Shown here: piece after piece, positions 37,101 through 45,063 of the stretch
Position numbering within the stretch: the first letter of the stretch is position 1
How the letters are laid out: every line of letters starts with the position of its first letter
Source of the DNA: Flavobacteriales bacterium UBA4110
GTDB taxonomy: Bacteria; Bacteroidota; Bacteroidia; Flavobacteriales; Weeksellaceae
DNA: 64,000 nucleotides
Reading direction: 5' to 3'
Assembly (NCBI GenBank): GCA_002383165.1
Contig: DFXK01000002.1
Span: 162,635 to 226,634, forward strand
Translations under genes and position numbers: made by a program
The notes under the pieces: generated by a model
The model's database searches: none
Told to the model about the DNA's origin: nothing
What the model saw: only the letters and a program-made list of their open reading frames with translations

Positions 37101-37342
37101 AAAACAAGAACAGGCCACTTTTCTCTTCTCCAAAGTCTGTATCTTCCAATGTTTCCAATGAAATTAAGAATCAATAGAAACATAATCACCTCAAACCATT
37201 TTGCTTCATATATTAAGGCTTTGGCTGTTGGTGTTCCGTAATCGTTTTCAACAAACGTAGCCACGGCCATCGAGATGGCGAAAGCAAGAAGGAGCACTGC
37301 CATTGTCCTAGTAGAAATAAGAATATCCTGTATCTTTTTCAT
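34109..37342 (-). CDS. ccsBA: Cytochrome c biogenesis protein CcsBA (fused ResB-CcsA)
   Basis: A 1077-residue fusion for system II cytochrome c maturation. The N-terminal half is ResB/CcsB-like: membrane helices near 10-30, 48-66 and 78-98, a large periplasmic domain, then a helix near 427-447. A mid-region with a His-rich stretch (DMHGKDGSHEGHSHSEANV, about 485-503) and helices follows. The C-terminal CcsA part has about eight helices and the WWD haem motif WGRYWSWDPKETWAF. It exports haem and attaches it to apocytochromes. Fused forms are known in several bacteria. It is divergent from ftsK. Confidence 0.93.
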   Translation of the reverse strand: MKKIQDILISTRTMAVLLLAFAISMAVATFVENDYGTPTAKALIYEAKWFEVIMFLLILNFIGNIGRYRLWRREKWPVLVFHLAFILIFIGGAITRYISFEGTMHIREGETSNEIVTDKHFFKIKIEEKGDQQNYHDVPYLMSPLHHNFQATYDFLGKEKIVVKALDYIQRKKDSLVVGNGKEYLHLVSTGDMGGRQNIYLAEGEVQNINGTLVSYNRTSIDGAVEFQKKDGQLYIKTPTDAAYMTMATQATGTTKKDEFQPLALRSLYTIDQLRLVIPEGTKKGKLVAYEGDKQKDKDVPDMLKVEVAGPKTKQVVDLIVEKGNPNNYKQIHLDGLDIMLGFGPKIYSTQPFALKLEKFVMETYPGSSSPSAYESHVKIVDEGKETPYKIYMNHVLNYKGYRFFQASFDPDRKGTVLSVNHDFWGTLISYIGYAFLFVGMFVTMFWKGSRFWNLNKMLKQVSAKKAATLILILLSFGLNAQEIDMHGKDGSHEGHSHSEANVPASQNKNPAVIDADAMVKNIEINKEHADKFGYLLVQNYEGRIVPANTQALDILHKLTSRSKFQNLDANQWFLAATIDPMFWAQVNIIKIETAGKVGKDLRAKTKATDEGFTSLIKLFPADKNGNLRFVLEDDFNEAFRKKASERTRYDEAVIKLNDKVQVLNGIMSYQYFRTVPVKNDSNHTWNSVMTPNFEADENAQAVLGPYLSSVLMATQGGSWAKADAELQKVEEYQQKWGKNVVPSETKVKLEVLMNTLDINFKLLIFYTIIGGLLLILGFVELFRPSKIFHKVIKALIYIGAIGYIFHFLGLVGRWYISGHAPWSNGYEAIIFISWVGISAGFALYRNSNTLIPAAGFLVAVIMMGFAHGGSALDPQITPLVPVLKSYWLVVHVAIITSSYGFFSLSMLIAMISLIFYVIANKETFKKHNDTTLKELVIVSEMSLNIGLLALTIGNYLGGIWANESWGRYWSWDPKETWAFISIMIYAFVIHMRLVPGLRGRYTFHVVTMFAFCSMVMTYFGVNYYLSGLHSYAKGDPIPLPLWVYISLGYMVALSVAAWFKYKKLNEKQEKRTQVEP

Positions 37343-37595
37343 AAGTAGATATCTAATATTTTAATAATAATTATGGTATTGCCATCGTAATTTTTGTATC
37401 TAAAACAAAGCGAGATTTTGGCAATTCCGGTTCAAAATGTAATGATTCGCAAAAATAAGCATGATAATCCGATTGGACTAATGAAAACACTGATTTATGA
37501 TTTTTTTCAGATTATGGATTGATTTGGTTTTATTGCACTTGTCTCTTCCGGATTAATCTTTTGTTATTTTAATTTTTAACGCCCGGAAAAAACAT

Positions 37596-37603
37596 TAAAT
37601 TTG
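37596..37603 (+). promoter_or_regulatory. -7 box of ftsK
   Basis: TAAATTTG matches TAnnTTTG, 22 nt before the ATG at 37626. No -33 TTG is clear. Confidence 0.45.
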
Positions 37604-37625
37604 CATCTATTGACTTTTTTTGAAA

Positions 37626-40124
37626 ATGAAGAACGAACAAAATACAACTCCCAGTAACACTAAAATCATAACCAAGCCAAGAATCATTTCCGGTTCAACT
37701 TTCATTTTATTATCCGTAGTTCTGATCCTTTCATTCCTCTCTTACCTGATGAACTGGAAAGCAGACCAGAGCCAAGCCGGAACAATGGCAGACAAAACGG
37801 TAGAATCTTCCAACTTATTTGGTAAAATCGGGGATTGGCTGGGCAATCTTTTCATTTTCGAAAGTATTGGTGTTGCTGCTTTTGTGGTCGCATTTTTATT
37901 TTTTGTTTTCGGAACGCTGATATTCAAGAAGAATTATTTCAAACCTTGGAAAACCATTTCGCACAGTTTATTTTTCATTTGCTGGACTCCTATTTTCTTT
38001 GGCGCTGTAACTAATGGCGAAGGTGTTCTTGGTGGTGTTTACGGTTATCAGATTATGGATTATCTTAAATCCTATATCGGTTCTGTTGGACTTTGGATGG
38101 TGCTTTTAGTAAGTTTTGCTCTTTATTTTGTGCTGGAATTCAACCTGAGACCAAGTTCTATCAAAAATAAACTGAATGATATTAATGATAATACTTTTGG
38201 TAAATTAAAAAAGCTAATGCCGGATTCGGATGAAGAATTTGAAGCGGATGAAGAATTGGAAAAAGAAATCGCTACTGAAAATATTTCGGTTAACTCAAAT
38301 CCTTCTAAAACGGACAATGATTTTAGTAATATTAAAGTGACTCAGGATTTTGAACCAATTAAAACGCCGAATCAGACATCTTTCAGAGAAGAAATCAAAG
38401 AACCGATTAAAGAATCCGTTCCTGAGCCTATCATATTATCTTCTACTTCTACTTCTACTCCAACTCAAACTCAGCCTCAAAAGCCAGTTGTGGAAACTCC
38501 GATTGTGAAAGCTGAGGATGATTTCGCTTTCAATGTAGAAATTAAAAAAGACGAAGATTTCCCTGTAACTGCAGAACAACAAAAATCAGATGACTTAGTT
38601 AGCAAACACGGTTTGTATGACCACAAATTGGATTTGGCTAAATTCCAGATGCCTTCTGTGGAATTGCTCAAAGATTACGGAAACGAAGAAATCACCATTA
38701 ATAAAGATGAACTTGAGGAAAATAAAAACAGAATTGTTGGTTTATTGAAAACTTTCAACGTTGGAATTTCTGAAATCAAAGCAACGATTGGTCCAACTGT
38801 AACACTTTACGAAATCGTACCAGAAGCTGGAATCCGTGTTGCAGCGATTAAAAAATTACAAGATGATATCGCTTTGAATCTTTCCGCACTTGGAATCAGA
38901 ATTATTGCACCAATGCCAGGAAAAGGCACCATCGGAATCGAGGTTCCAAGAAAAAATCCAACAATGGTTTCGATGCGTTCTGTTGTAGCTTCTCCGAAAT
39001 TCCAATCCGCAGATATGGATTTACCAATCGTTTTTGGTAGAACAATTTCTAATGAAGTTTTCGTAGCTGACCTTGCAAAAATGCCTCACTTATTGATGGC
39101 TGGAGCAACGGGACAAGGTAAATCGGTTGGTATCAATGCGATTTTGACGTCGTTGATTTATAAAAAACATCCAAGCGAACTGAAATTCGTGATGGTTGAC
39201 CCGAAAAAAGTGGAATTATCACTTTATTCAAAAATTGAAAGACATTATTTAGCAAAATTGCCAGATACAGAAGATGCGATTATCACAGACAATGCAAAAG
39301 TAATCAATACATTGAACTCGCTTTGTATCGAGATGGATGACCGTTATGAATTGTTGAAAAATGCGTTCTGTAAAAACATCAAAGAATACAACGCCAAATT
39401 CGCTCAAAGAAAACTGAATCCGGAAAACGGACACAGATATCTGCCATATATTGTTCTAGTTGTTGACGAATTTGCTGACCTTATTATGACCGCGGGAAAA
39501 GAAGTAGAACATCCGATTGCGAGATTGGCACAGTTAGCAAGAGCGATTGGAATTCATTTAATTGTTGCAACACAAAGACCTTCGGTTAACGTAATTACAG
39601 GTATGATTAAAGCGAATTTCCCTGCAAGGGTTGCTTTCCGTGTAATTTCCGGAGTGGATTCTAAAACGATTTTGGATTCTCCAGGAGCGGAGCAATTGGT
39701 TGGGAAAGGCGATATGCTTTATTTCAACGGAAATGATTTGACGCGTTTGCAATGTGCATTTGTGGATACACCAGAAGTTGAGAGAATTGCAGAATTCGTT
39801 GGAGAACAAAAAGGTTATTCTGACGCTTATCTTCTTCCAGAATATTCCGGTGAAGAAAGCAGTTCAACAGTTGGCGCATTTGACCCGAATGAAAAAGATG
39901 CATTGTTTGAAGAAGGTGCAAGAATCGTAGTTTCTACTCAACAAGGTTCGACTTCTATGCTACAAAGACAACTGAAATTAGGATATAACAGAGCCGGAAG
40001 AATTATGGACCAATTGGAAGCAGCTGGTGTTGTTGGTGGTTTCAATGGAGCGAAAGCTAGAGAGGTTTTGATTTCTGATTTGAATTCTTTGGAAAGACTT
40101 TTGGATGAGTTGAAGGGGAGATAA
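37626..40124 (+). CDS. ftsK: DNA translocase FtsK/SpoIIIE
   Basis: 832 residues from ATG 37626 (a TTG two codons earlier is not preferred). Four N-terminal membrane helices (about 20-170) are followed by a polar Pro/Thr/Glu-rich linker (about 200-330), the alpha domain, the RecA-like motor with Walker A MAGATGQGKSVG and Walker B YIVLVVDEFADLI, and a C-terminal gamma winged helix (QRQLKLGYNRAGRIMDQLEAAGVVGGF) that reads KOPS-like sites. It moves chromosome dimers at the division septum. The linker is short compared with E. coli FtsK, as usual in Bacteroidetes. Confidence 0.95.
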   Translation: MKNEQNTTPSNTKIITKPRIISGSTFILLSVVLILSFLSYLMNWKADQSQAGTMADKTVESSNLFGKIGDWLGNLFIFESIGVAAFVVAFLFFVFGTLIFKKNYFKPWKTISHSLFFICWTPIFFGAVTNGEGVLGGVYGYQIMDYLKSYIGSVGLWMVLLVSFALYFVLEFNLRPSSIKNKLNDINDNTFGKLKKLMPDSDEEFEADEELEKEIATENISVNSNPSKTDNDFSNIKVTQDFEPIKTPNQTSFREEIKEPIKESVPEPIILSSTSTSTPTQTQPQKPVVETPIVKAEDDFAFNVEIKKDEDFPVTAEQQKSDDLVSKHGLYDHKLDLAKFQMPSVELLKDYGNEEITINKDELEENKNRIVGLLKTFNVGISEIKATIGPTVTLYEIVPEAGIRVAAIKKLQDDIALNLSALGIRIIAPMPGKGTIGIEVPRKNPTMVSMRSVVASPKFQSADMDLPIVFGRTISNEVFVADLAKMPHLLMAGATGQGKSVGINAILTSLIYKKHPSELKFVMVDPKKVELSLYSKIERHYLAKLPDTEDAIITDNAKVINTLNSLCIEMDDRYELLKNAFCKNIKEYNAKFAQRKLNPENGHRYLPYIVLVVDEFADLIMTAGKEVEHPIARLAQLARAIGIHLIVATQRPSVNVITGMIKANFPARVAFRVISGVDSKTILDSPGAEQLVGKGDMLYFNGNDLTRLQCAFVDTPEVERIAEFVGEQKGYSDAYLLPEYSGEESSSTVGAFDPNEKDALFEEGARIVVSTQQGSTSMLQRQLKLGYNRAGRIMDQLEAAGVVGGFNGAKAREVLISDLNSLERLLDELKGR

Positions 40125-40185
40125 TATTTATTAATCACAAATATTAGATATCTCAAAGTACTTTTATAATTCTTAAAACACTTTT

Positions 40186-41580
40186 ATGTACAAAAAATCT
40201 TTTTTACTGCTAACAATTATTTTTTTTAATAACTATTTTGCTCAAATTAATTTTTTACCTGTCACAAATGTATATACCCAAAAATGGCCACAAATAGTAA
40301 AAATAGTAGATATAAATAACGATGGTCTTAACGATGTGATATTAGGTTTAACTTATTATGATAGTAGTGCTAGTAGCTCTATTCTTATTTTTCTACAAGA
40401 CCAAAATGGCACACTTCAATCTCCAATTACTCTCCCATATTTTGATAATGGAAAAGATTTATATGCTCTTGAAATAGGAGATTTAAATCAAGATGGGTTA
40501 AAAGATATTGCTATAGGCTATTCATCTTATATATATGGTAGTAATTATGGAATTTTCTTTCAAAAAAGTGATAATAGATTTAATAATCTAATATCATATG
40601 ACGCAGAAAGTTCTAATTTGCAAAATCTTAAAATAGCAGATCTAAATAATGATGGAGTCAATGATGTAGTAGTCTCTACATACAGAGACTTTTATTTTCT
40701 TTATCAGTTATCTCCTGGTAAATTTACCAAAGTAGTCCGAGAAAAGCCATATTTGATTTATAATTATGCCAGTGCATTGAATATGGAAGTTGCTGACGTT
40801 AACAATGATGGAAAAGTTGACATAATAACAAATTCTGGAAATGGTCTCTATATATATCTTCAAGATAATTCTTTATATTTCAGTGAGCCAGTTATCACTC
40901 CAGGATATGGAAACTTAACAATTGCAGATATAAATAATGATTCTAAGAACGATATTATAATGTCAAGAATAGGACCTGGTGAAGGTCAAGCCAAAATTGG
41001 AATAAAATATCAAATAGATTCGCCAACTTTATTTTCTAGCACTACAGAAATTCCAGCTTATGAAATACCAGGGCCGGTAAGAGTTGCTGATTTAAATAAT
41101 GATGGTAAAAAAGAAATTATTACTGTACATCAAGGTTGGGTCAATGCAAGCTTTTATGAGCAAGACAGTAATGGAAATTACAGTTCATATAAATTATTAC
41201 CTCTACCATATGCATCTAGCTATGACAGGGAAGGTCTTGCTGTAGGAGACATTAATAATGATAATAAAAAAGATATTGTTATTGCAAATTACAATCGAGG
41301 ATTAGACATTCTGTATAATTCTAGTTATTTATCTACTTATGATTTCGCTACGAAAGAATTTATTACTATTTATCCAAATCCTAGCACAGACTTTATTTTT
41401 ATAAAAAGTAAAATATCTTACAATAGCTATAAAGTTGTAGATTTTTCGGGAAGAATAGTTCAAAAGGGAGTAATAAACAATAATAAAATTGATATAAGAA
41501 AAGTACTATCTGGAAAATATTTATTAGAAATTTCTGATAATAATGGGGCCTTAAATACAAGCAACTTTGTGAAGAAATAA
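40186..41580 (+). CDS. T9SS cargo: FG-GAP/VCBS-repeat surface protein
   Basis: 464 residues. The signal peptide is at 1-19 (ends NNYFA). At least seven FG-GAP/VCBS-type repeats carry Ca-binding-like DxNxDGxxD motifs (DINNDGLNDVI, DLNQDGLKDIAIG, DLNNDGVNDVVVS, DVNNDGKVDII, DINNDSKNDII, DLNNDGKKEII, DINNDNKKDIV), predicting a beta-propeller. The C-terminus has a type A sorting domain (FITIYPNPSTDFIFI...GKYLLEISD...FVKK). It is exported by type IX secretion and anchored or released at the surface. It is more AT-rich than ftsK next to it, which may indicate transfer or fast evolution. The ligand is unknown. Confidence 0.9.
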   Translation: MYKKSFLLLTIIFFNNYFAQINFLPVTNVYTQKWPQIVKIVDINNDGLNDVILGLTYYDSSASSSILIFLQDQNGTLQSPITLPYFDNGKDLYALEIGDLNQDGLKDIAIGYSSYIYGSNYGIFFQKSDNRFNNLISYDAESSNLQNLKIADLNNDGVNDVVVSTYRDFYFLYQLSPGKFTKVVREKPYLIYNYASALNMEVADVNNDGKVDIITNSGNGLYIYLQDNSLYFSEPVITPGYGNLTIADINNDSKNDIIMSRIGPGEGQAKIGIKYQIDSPTLFSSTTEIPAYEIPGPVRVADLNNDGKKEIITVHQGWVNASFYEQDSNGNYSSYKLLPLPYASSYDREGLAVGDINNDNKKDIVIANYNRGLDILYNSSYLSTYDFATKEFITIYPNPSTDFIFIKSKISYNSYKVVDFSGRIVQKGVINNNKIDIRKVLSGKYLLEISDNNGALNTSNFVKK

Positions 41581-41672
41581 TTGTTATAAGTTTGTAAGAT
41601 TCTAAATTTCTTAAAAAATTTCTTGTAAACTACTAAGTGAAGGTTATATAAATTAATTTTATTATATCAAAA

Positions 41673-42119
41673 ATGTCCACCCACGAACTCCTTAACAAAG
41701 CGATAAAAATCGCTACCAAAGCCCATAAAAAACAAACCGACAAATACGATGCGCCTTATCTGGGACACGTTTTCCGTGTGATGAATGCCGGTAAAACCAT
41801 CGACGAAAAAATCGTTGGTGTTCTTCACGATGTCGTAGAAGATAATCCAGAATTTTCTTTAGAATTCTTGCGTGAAAAAGGTTTCCCAGAATATATCTTA
41901 GAAGCTGTAGAATGTCTTACCAAACGTGAAGAAGAACATTTGGATTATGACGCTTTCATTGCGAGAATTGAGAAAAGTCCTTTGGCAATTGCAGTCAAAA
42001 TCAACGACCTTCGGGACAATATGGATCTCACTAGATGCACTACCCTATTGGAAGAAAGAGATCTGAAACGCTTCAACAAATATCTGAAAGCTTATCTCTA
42101 TCTCACAGAGAAATATTAG
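41673..42119 (+). CDS. HD-domain (RelA/SpoT-hydrolase-like) protein
   Basis: A 148-residue stand-alone HD domain. The metal-binding pattern runs through H32 (YLGHVFRV), H-D in GVLHDVVEDN and a later Asp in AVKINDLRDNMD, all in the order of the SpoT/Mesh1 hydrolase. It may hydrolyse (p)ppGpp or another nucleotide. No synthetase or TGS domain is attached. The function is inferred from the fold only. It is followed by a perfect bidirectional terminator. Confidence 0.8.
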   Translation: MSTHELLNKAIKIATKAHKKQTDKYDAPYLGHVFRVMNAGKTIDEKIVGVLHDVVEDNPEFSLEFLREKGFPEYILEAVECLTKREEEHLDYDAFIARIEKSPLAIAVKINDLRDNMDLTRCTTLLEERDLKRFNKYLKAYLYLTEKY

Positions 42120-42163
42120 TAAAAATCACCTTAGGATAGACTTTGCTTACGTTTAAAAAAAAT

Positions 42164-42205
42164 AAAAAAAGGTCAAATAGAAATTTCATCTATTTGACCT
42201 TTTTT
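42164..42205. terminator. Bidirectional terminator
   Basis: AAAAAAAGGTCAAATAG (42164-42180) pairs with CTATTTGACCTTTTTT (42190-42205), serving the converging HD-domain and DUF2490 genes. Confidence 0.92.
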
Positions 42206-42230
42206 ATGAACTATGTGTGTATGAGGTAAA

Positions 42231-42938
42231 TTAATCTACCATCGGAATAGAAAAATCCTTCTCATCATCAGACGAATCTATCGTAAAGTTGAGTGCAAAA
42301 TAGAGAAAATGGTAGTTCTCATTTTTCTTCGTAGAAAATTCCCTTTGGAACATATAGCCAGTAGTTGCAGATAAAGAATTATTGAACTGATAACCAAAAC
42401 CTGCAAAACTTCTATTCCTTTTGAAGTTAGGTTCTCCAGCACCAAAAAACAATTCCTCAAAAGCATTCACAAAGAACGTTCCTTCCTGCACTTTAGCATT
42501 ATTGATAGGCAAAGTACCGCTCAGTCTGTATCGGTAACGCATCGCTTCGGTATTCGTGCCGGTTTGGCTGGCGTAGAAAAAGCGTTTTTCCACTCTTCCT
42601 CTATGGTCTAATTTCAAGGTTCCTATTTTGTGAGAAAACGTGTACTGAAGCCAGATTCGGAATTCTTCCTGCGAAATCTTCCTGTCCTCATAAGTTCCAT
42701 ATCGTCCTGCACCAACAAAAATCTGGTGATCTTTGATGTAACTATAGCCGATTCCACCTTTCGTCTCGTAATAATCAATCAAGGTATAATCCTTTCTGGC
42801 ACGTATTTGCCCTTCTCCGTAAAGCACCAGTTTTGGAGAAATTTTATACGTCAAAGACATCATATTGAAACCCGAAAGATGGTCTTGCGCCCAGACAAAA
42901 CTACCTACAAAAACAAATAAAAATCCTAGCTTTTTCAC
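42231..42938 (-). CDS. DUF2490-type outer-membrane beta-barrel protein
   Basis: 235 residues from a GTG start at 42938. The signal peptide is at 1-17 (ends FVWAQ). The mature part is a run of amphipathic beta strands ending in aromatic residues (KLVLYGEGQIRARKDY, EEFRIWLQYTF, HFLYFALNFTI), typical of DUF2490 porin-like proteins. The function is unknown. A -7 box ends 4 nt before the GTG. Confidence 0.8.
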   Translation of the reverse strand: MKKLGFLFVFVGSFVWAQDHLSGFNMMSLTYKISPKLVLYGEGQIRARKDYTLIDYYETKGGIGYSYIKDHQIFVGAGRYGTYEDRKISQEEFRIWLQYTFSHKIGTLKLDHRGRVEKRFFYASQTGTNTEAMRYRYRLSGTLPINNAKVQEGTFFVNAFEELFFGAGEPNFKRNRSFAGFGYQFNNSLSATTGYMFQREFSTKKNENYHFLYFALNFTIDSSDDEKDFSIPMVD

Positions 42939-42942
42939 GGGA

Positions 42943-42950
42943 CAAATATA
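42943..42950 (-). promoter_or_regulatory. -7 box 4 nt before the DUF2490 start
   Basis: Minus-strand TATATTTG matches TAnnTTTG and ends exactly 4 nt before the GTG start, the same geometry as for gldD and the DtxR gene. Confidence 0.45.
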
Positions 42951-43291
42951 ATCAAAACCCGAGCCGATAAAAATAATTATTTGGGCGTGTCCCTTTATTT
43001 TTGCCCAGGAGATTTAGTATTCCAAATAAACTTTCCAGTCCGGCAAAAACAAACGGACCGAGCTGTCCGTTACTATCTTTTTGTCTTTAGAAGATTTCTC
43101 ATTAGATAGAACTTCCGTCCAAGACAAAAAGGATTTCCACTACCATCCCTCACGCAGATTCAACATCAAAACAACTTTAGACATCAAAACAATTCGTTTA
43201 AACTAAATATCAATTGGGTTTTTCTCTAAACAGTTTGTTTAAACCAAATACAAGTTGTGTTTTTCTCTAAACAAAATATTCTAAGCAGTAC
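42951..43291. other. Non-coding gap between DUF2490 and pdhC
   Basis: About 340 bases without a supported gene. The right part holds a 41-bp tandem repeat (see 43193-43275). The left part, about 42960-43150, is ordinary mixed sequence with no terminator or ORF that I can support. Confidence 0.4.
43193..43275. repeat. Two imperfect 41-bp tandem repeats
   Basis: Copies begin TCGTTTAAACTAAATATCAA (43194) and TTGTTTAAACCAAATACAAG (43235), and both end GTTTTTCTCTAAACA. A shorter duplication of ACATCAAAACAA precedes them at about 43162-43192. Each copy contains the 8-bp palindrome GTTTAAAC. Confidence 0.75.
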
Positions 43292-43322
43292 AAAAAAACC
43301 TTCCAACAAGTTGAAAGGTTTT
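43292..43322 (-). terminator. Terminator of the pdhA-pdhC operon
   Basis: Stem AAACCTT-C-CAAC / GTTG-A-AAGGTTT (43296-43321, one mismatch); the A-run at 43292-43298 is a T-run on the minus strand. Confidence 0.8.
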
Positions 43323-43346
43323 TAATTATAATATTTCGAATATTTT

Positions 43347-44969
43347 TTATCCTAAAAGTAAAGTCAATGGACTTTCTAGGTAAGTTCTCAACGTTTGCAA
43401 GAACTGAGCACCAGTCGCACCATCGATTACTCTGTGGTCGCAAGCTAGACACAATTTCATTGTATTTCCGACCACGATTTGTCCGTTCTTTACAATTGGT
43501 TTTTCAATAATCGCTCCTACAGATAAGATTGCAGAATTCGGTTGATTGATGATTGATGTAAACGTCTCGATTCCGAACATTCCAAGATTAGAAATAGAGA
43601 AAGTAGAACCTTCCATTTCGTTAGCTTTAAGGGCTTTAGTTTTAGCTCTTCCCGCCATATCTTTTACTGCTGCAGAAATCTCGTTATAGTTCATATAATC
43701 TGTATTTTTCAATACAGGAACTACCAATCCGTCTGGAACTGCTACTGCTACACCAACATTGATGTTTCCGTGGTGAACGATTTTATCGCCAGCCCAAGAA
43801 GAATTAACTTGTGGATGTTTTCTCAATGCTACTGCAACCGCTTTGATAACCATATCGTTGAAAGACACTTTAGTATCTGGAACGCTGTTAATCTCTTTTC
43901 TAGCTTCGATGGCTTTATCCATATTGATTTCAACCGTCAAGTAGTAATGTGGCGCAGTGAATTTGCTTTCTGCCAATCTCTTCGCGATGATGTTTCTCAT
44001 TTGAGAATTTGGAGTCTCGCTATCTTCACCTGGTGTGAATGCTACACTTGGCTGTGCTGGTGCTGCCTTTGGAGCAGATGCCGCAGCTACAGGTTGTGCA
44101 GAAGGCTGATAGTTTTCAACATCTTTCTTCACGATTCTACCATTTTCACCAGAACCTTTGATTCCAGAAAAATCGATTCCTTTATCTTGAGCAATTTTCT
44201 TAGCTAAAGGAGAAATTGCAACTCTATCACCAGTGGAAGAAGCTGGAACTGGTGCAGACTCTTGTTTCTCTTCTGTTGTAGTTTCAGCTTTAGCTTCTGT
44301 TTTTGGAGCAGTAGCTTTTTTGCCACCTCCAGAAACAACACCAGAAACATCAGTTCCTGCAGGGCCAATGATTGCTAAAATCTTATCCACTTCAGCAGCT
44401 TCGCCTTCGCCAACACCTTGGTATAATAATGTTCCATTGAACTCTGATTCGAAATCCTGAACCGCTTTATCTGTCTCGATTTCCGCAAGAATGTCGCCTT
44501 CTTTTACAGTATCCCCAACGTTCTTTTGCCATTTAGCCACTTTACCTTCTGTCATTGTATCAGAAAGACGAGGCATTGTGATAACTTCTACGCCTTTCGG
44601 AATATCAGCAGCAGCAGCAGATTCCTCAGTATTTTCAACAGCGGTAGATTGGTTTTCAGTTTTGTGTTCTTCTTCAACTTTTTTCTCTTCAGATTTTGCT
44701 CCGCCACCAATCAGTGCCGAAATATCTTCACCATCTTTTCCGATAACTGCCAAAACAGAATCAACAGGCGCTTGCCCACCTTCTTCTACTCCGATATATA
44801 ATAATGTCCCATTCAGCTCGGATTCGAAATCCTGAACGGCTTTATCTGTTTCTATTTCCGCAAGAATGTCGCCTTCTTTCACAGCGTCACCCACTTTTTT
44901 GTGCCATTTTGAAACTTTACCTTCCGTCATTGTATCGGATAGACGGGGCATCGTAATTACTTCTGCCAT
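43347..44969 (-). CDS. pdhC: Pyruvate dehydrogenase E2 (dihydrolipoamide acetyltransferase), two lipoyl domains
   Basis: 540 residues. Lipoyl domain 1 (1-77, lipoyl-lysine K43) and lipoyl domain 2 (about 127-202, K168) both carry the motif EIETDKAVQDFESE. Pro/Ala/Glu-rich linkers are followed by an E3-binding domain (RVAISPLAKKIAQDKGIDFSGIKGSG, about 249-285) and the catalytic acetyltransferase domain with CDHRVIDGATG near the C-terminus. It forms the E2 core that passes acetyl groups to CoA. The two lipoyl domains are nearly identical in DNA, a recent internal duplication or gene conversion. pdhA is directly upstream. Confidence 0.95.
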   Translation of the reverse strand: MAEVITMPRLSDTMTEGKVSKWHKKVGDAVKEGDILAEIETDKAVQDFESELNGTLLYIGVEEGGQAPVDSVLAVIGKDGEDISALIGGGAKSEEKKVEEEHKTENQSTAVENTEESAAAADIPKGVEVITMPRLSDTMTEGKVAKWQKNVGDTVKEGDILAEIETDKAVQDFESEFNGTLLYQGVGEGEAAEVDKILAIIGPAGTDVSGVVSGGGKKATAPKTEAKAETTTEEKQESAPVPASSTGDRVAISPLAKKIAQDKGIDFSGIKGSGENGRIVKKDVENYQPSAQPVAAASAPKAAPAQPSVAFTPGEDSETPNSQMRNIIAKRLAESKFTAPHYYLTVEINMDKAIEARKEINSVPDTKVSFNDMVIKAVAVALRKHPQVNSSWAGDKIVHHGNINVGVAVAVPDGLVVPVLKNTDYMNYNEISAAVKDMAGRAKTKALKANEMEGSTFSISNLGMFGIETFTSIINQPNSAILSVGAIIEKPIVKNGQIVVGNTMKLCLACDHRVIDGATGAQFLQTLRTYLESPLTLLLG

Positions 44970-45063
44970 AATTTTTATTGATTTGAGAATTGAGATTCGA
45001 GATTAGAAATTTGATATTTATTAAATTCAAACTTCACACTCTAAATTTCAAATTAATAATATT

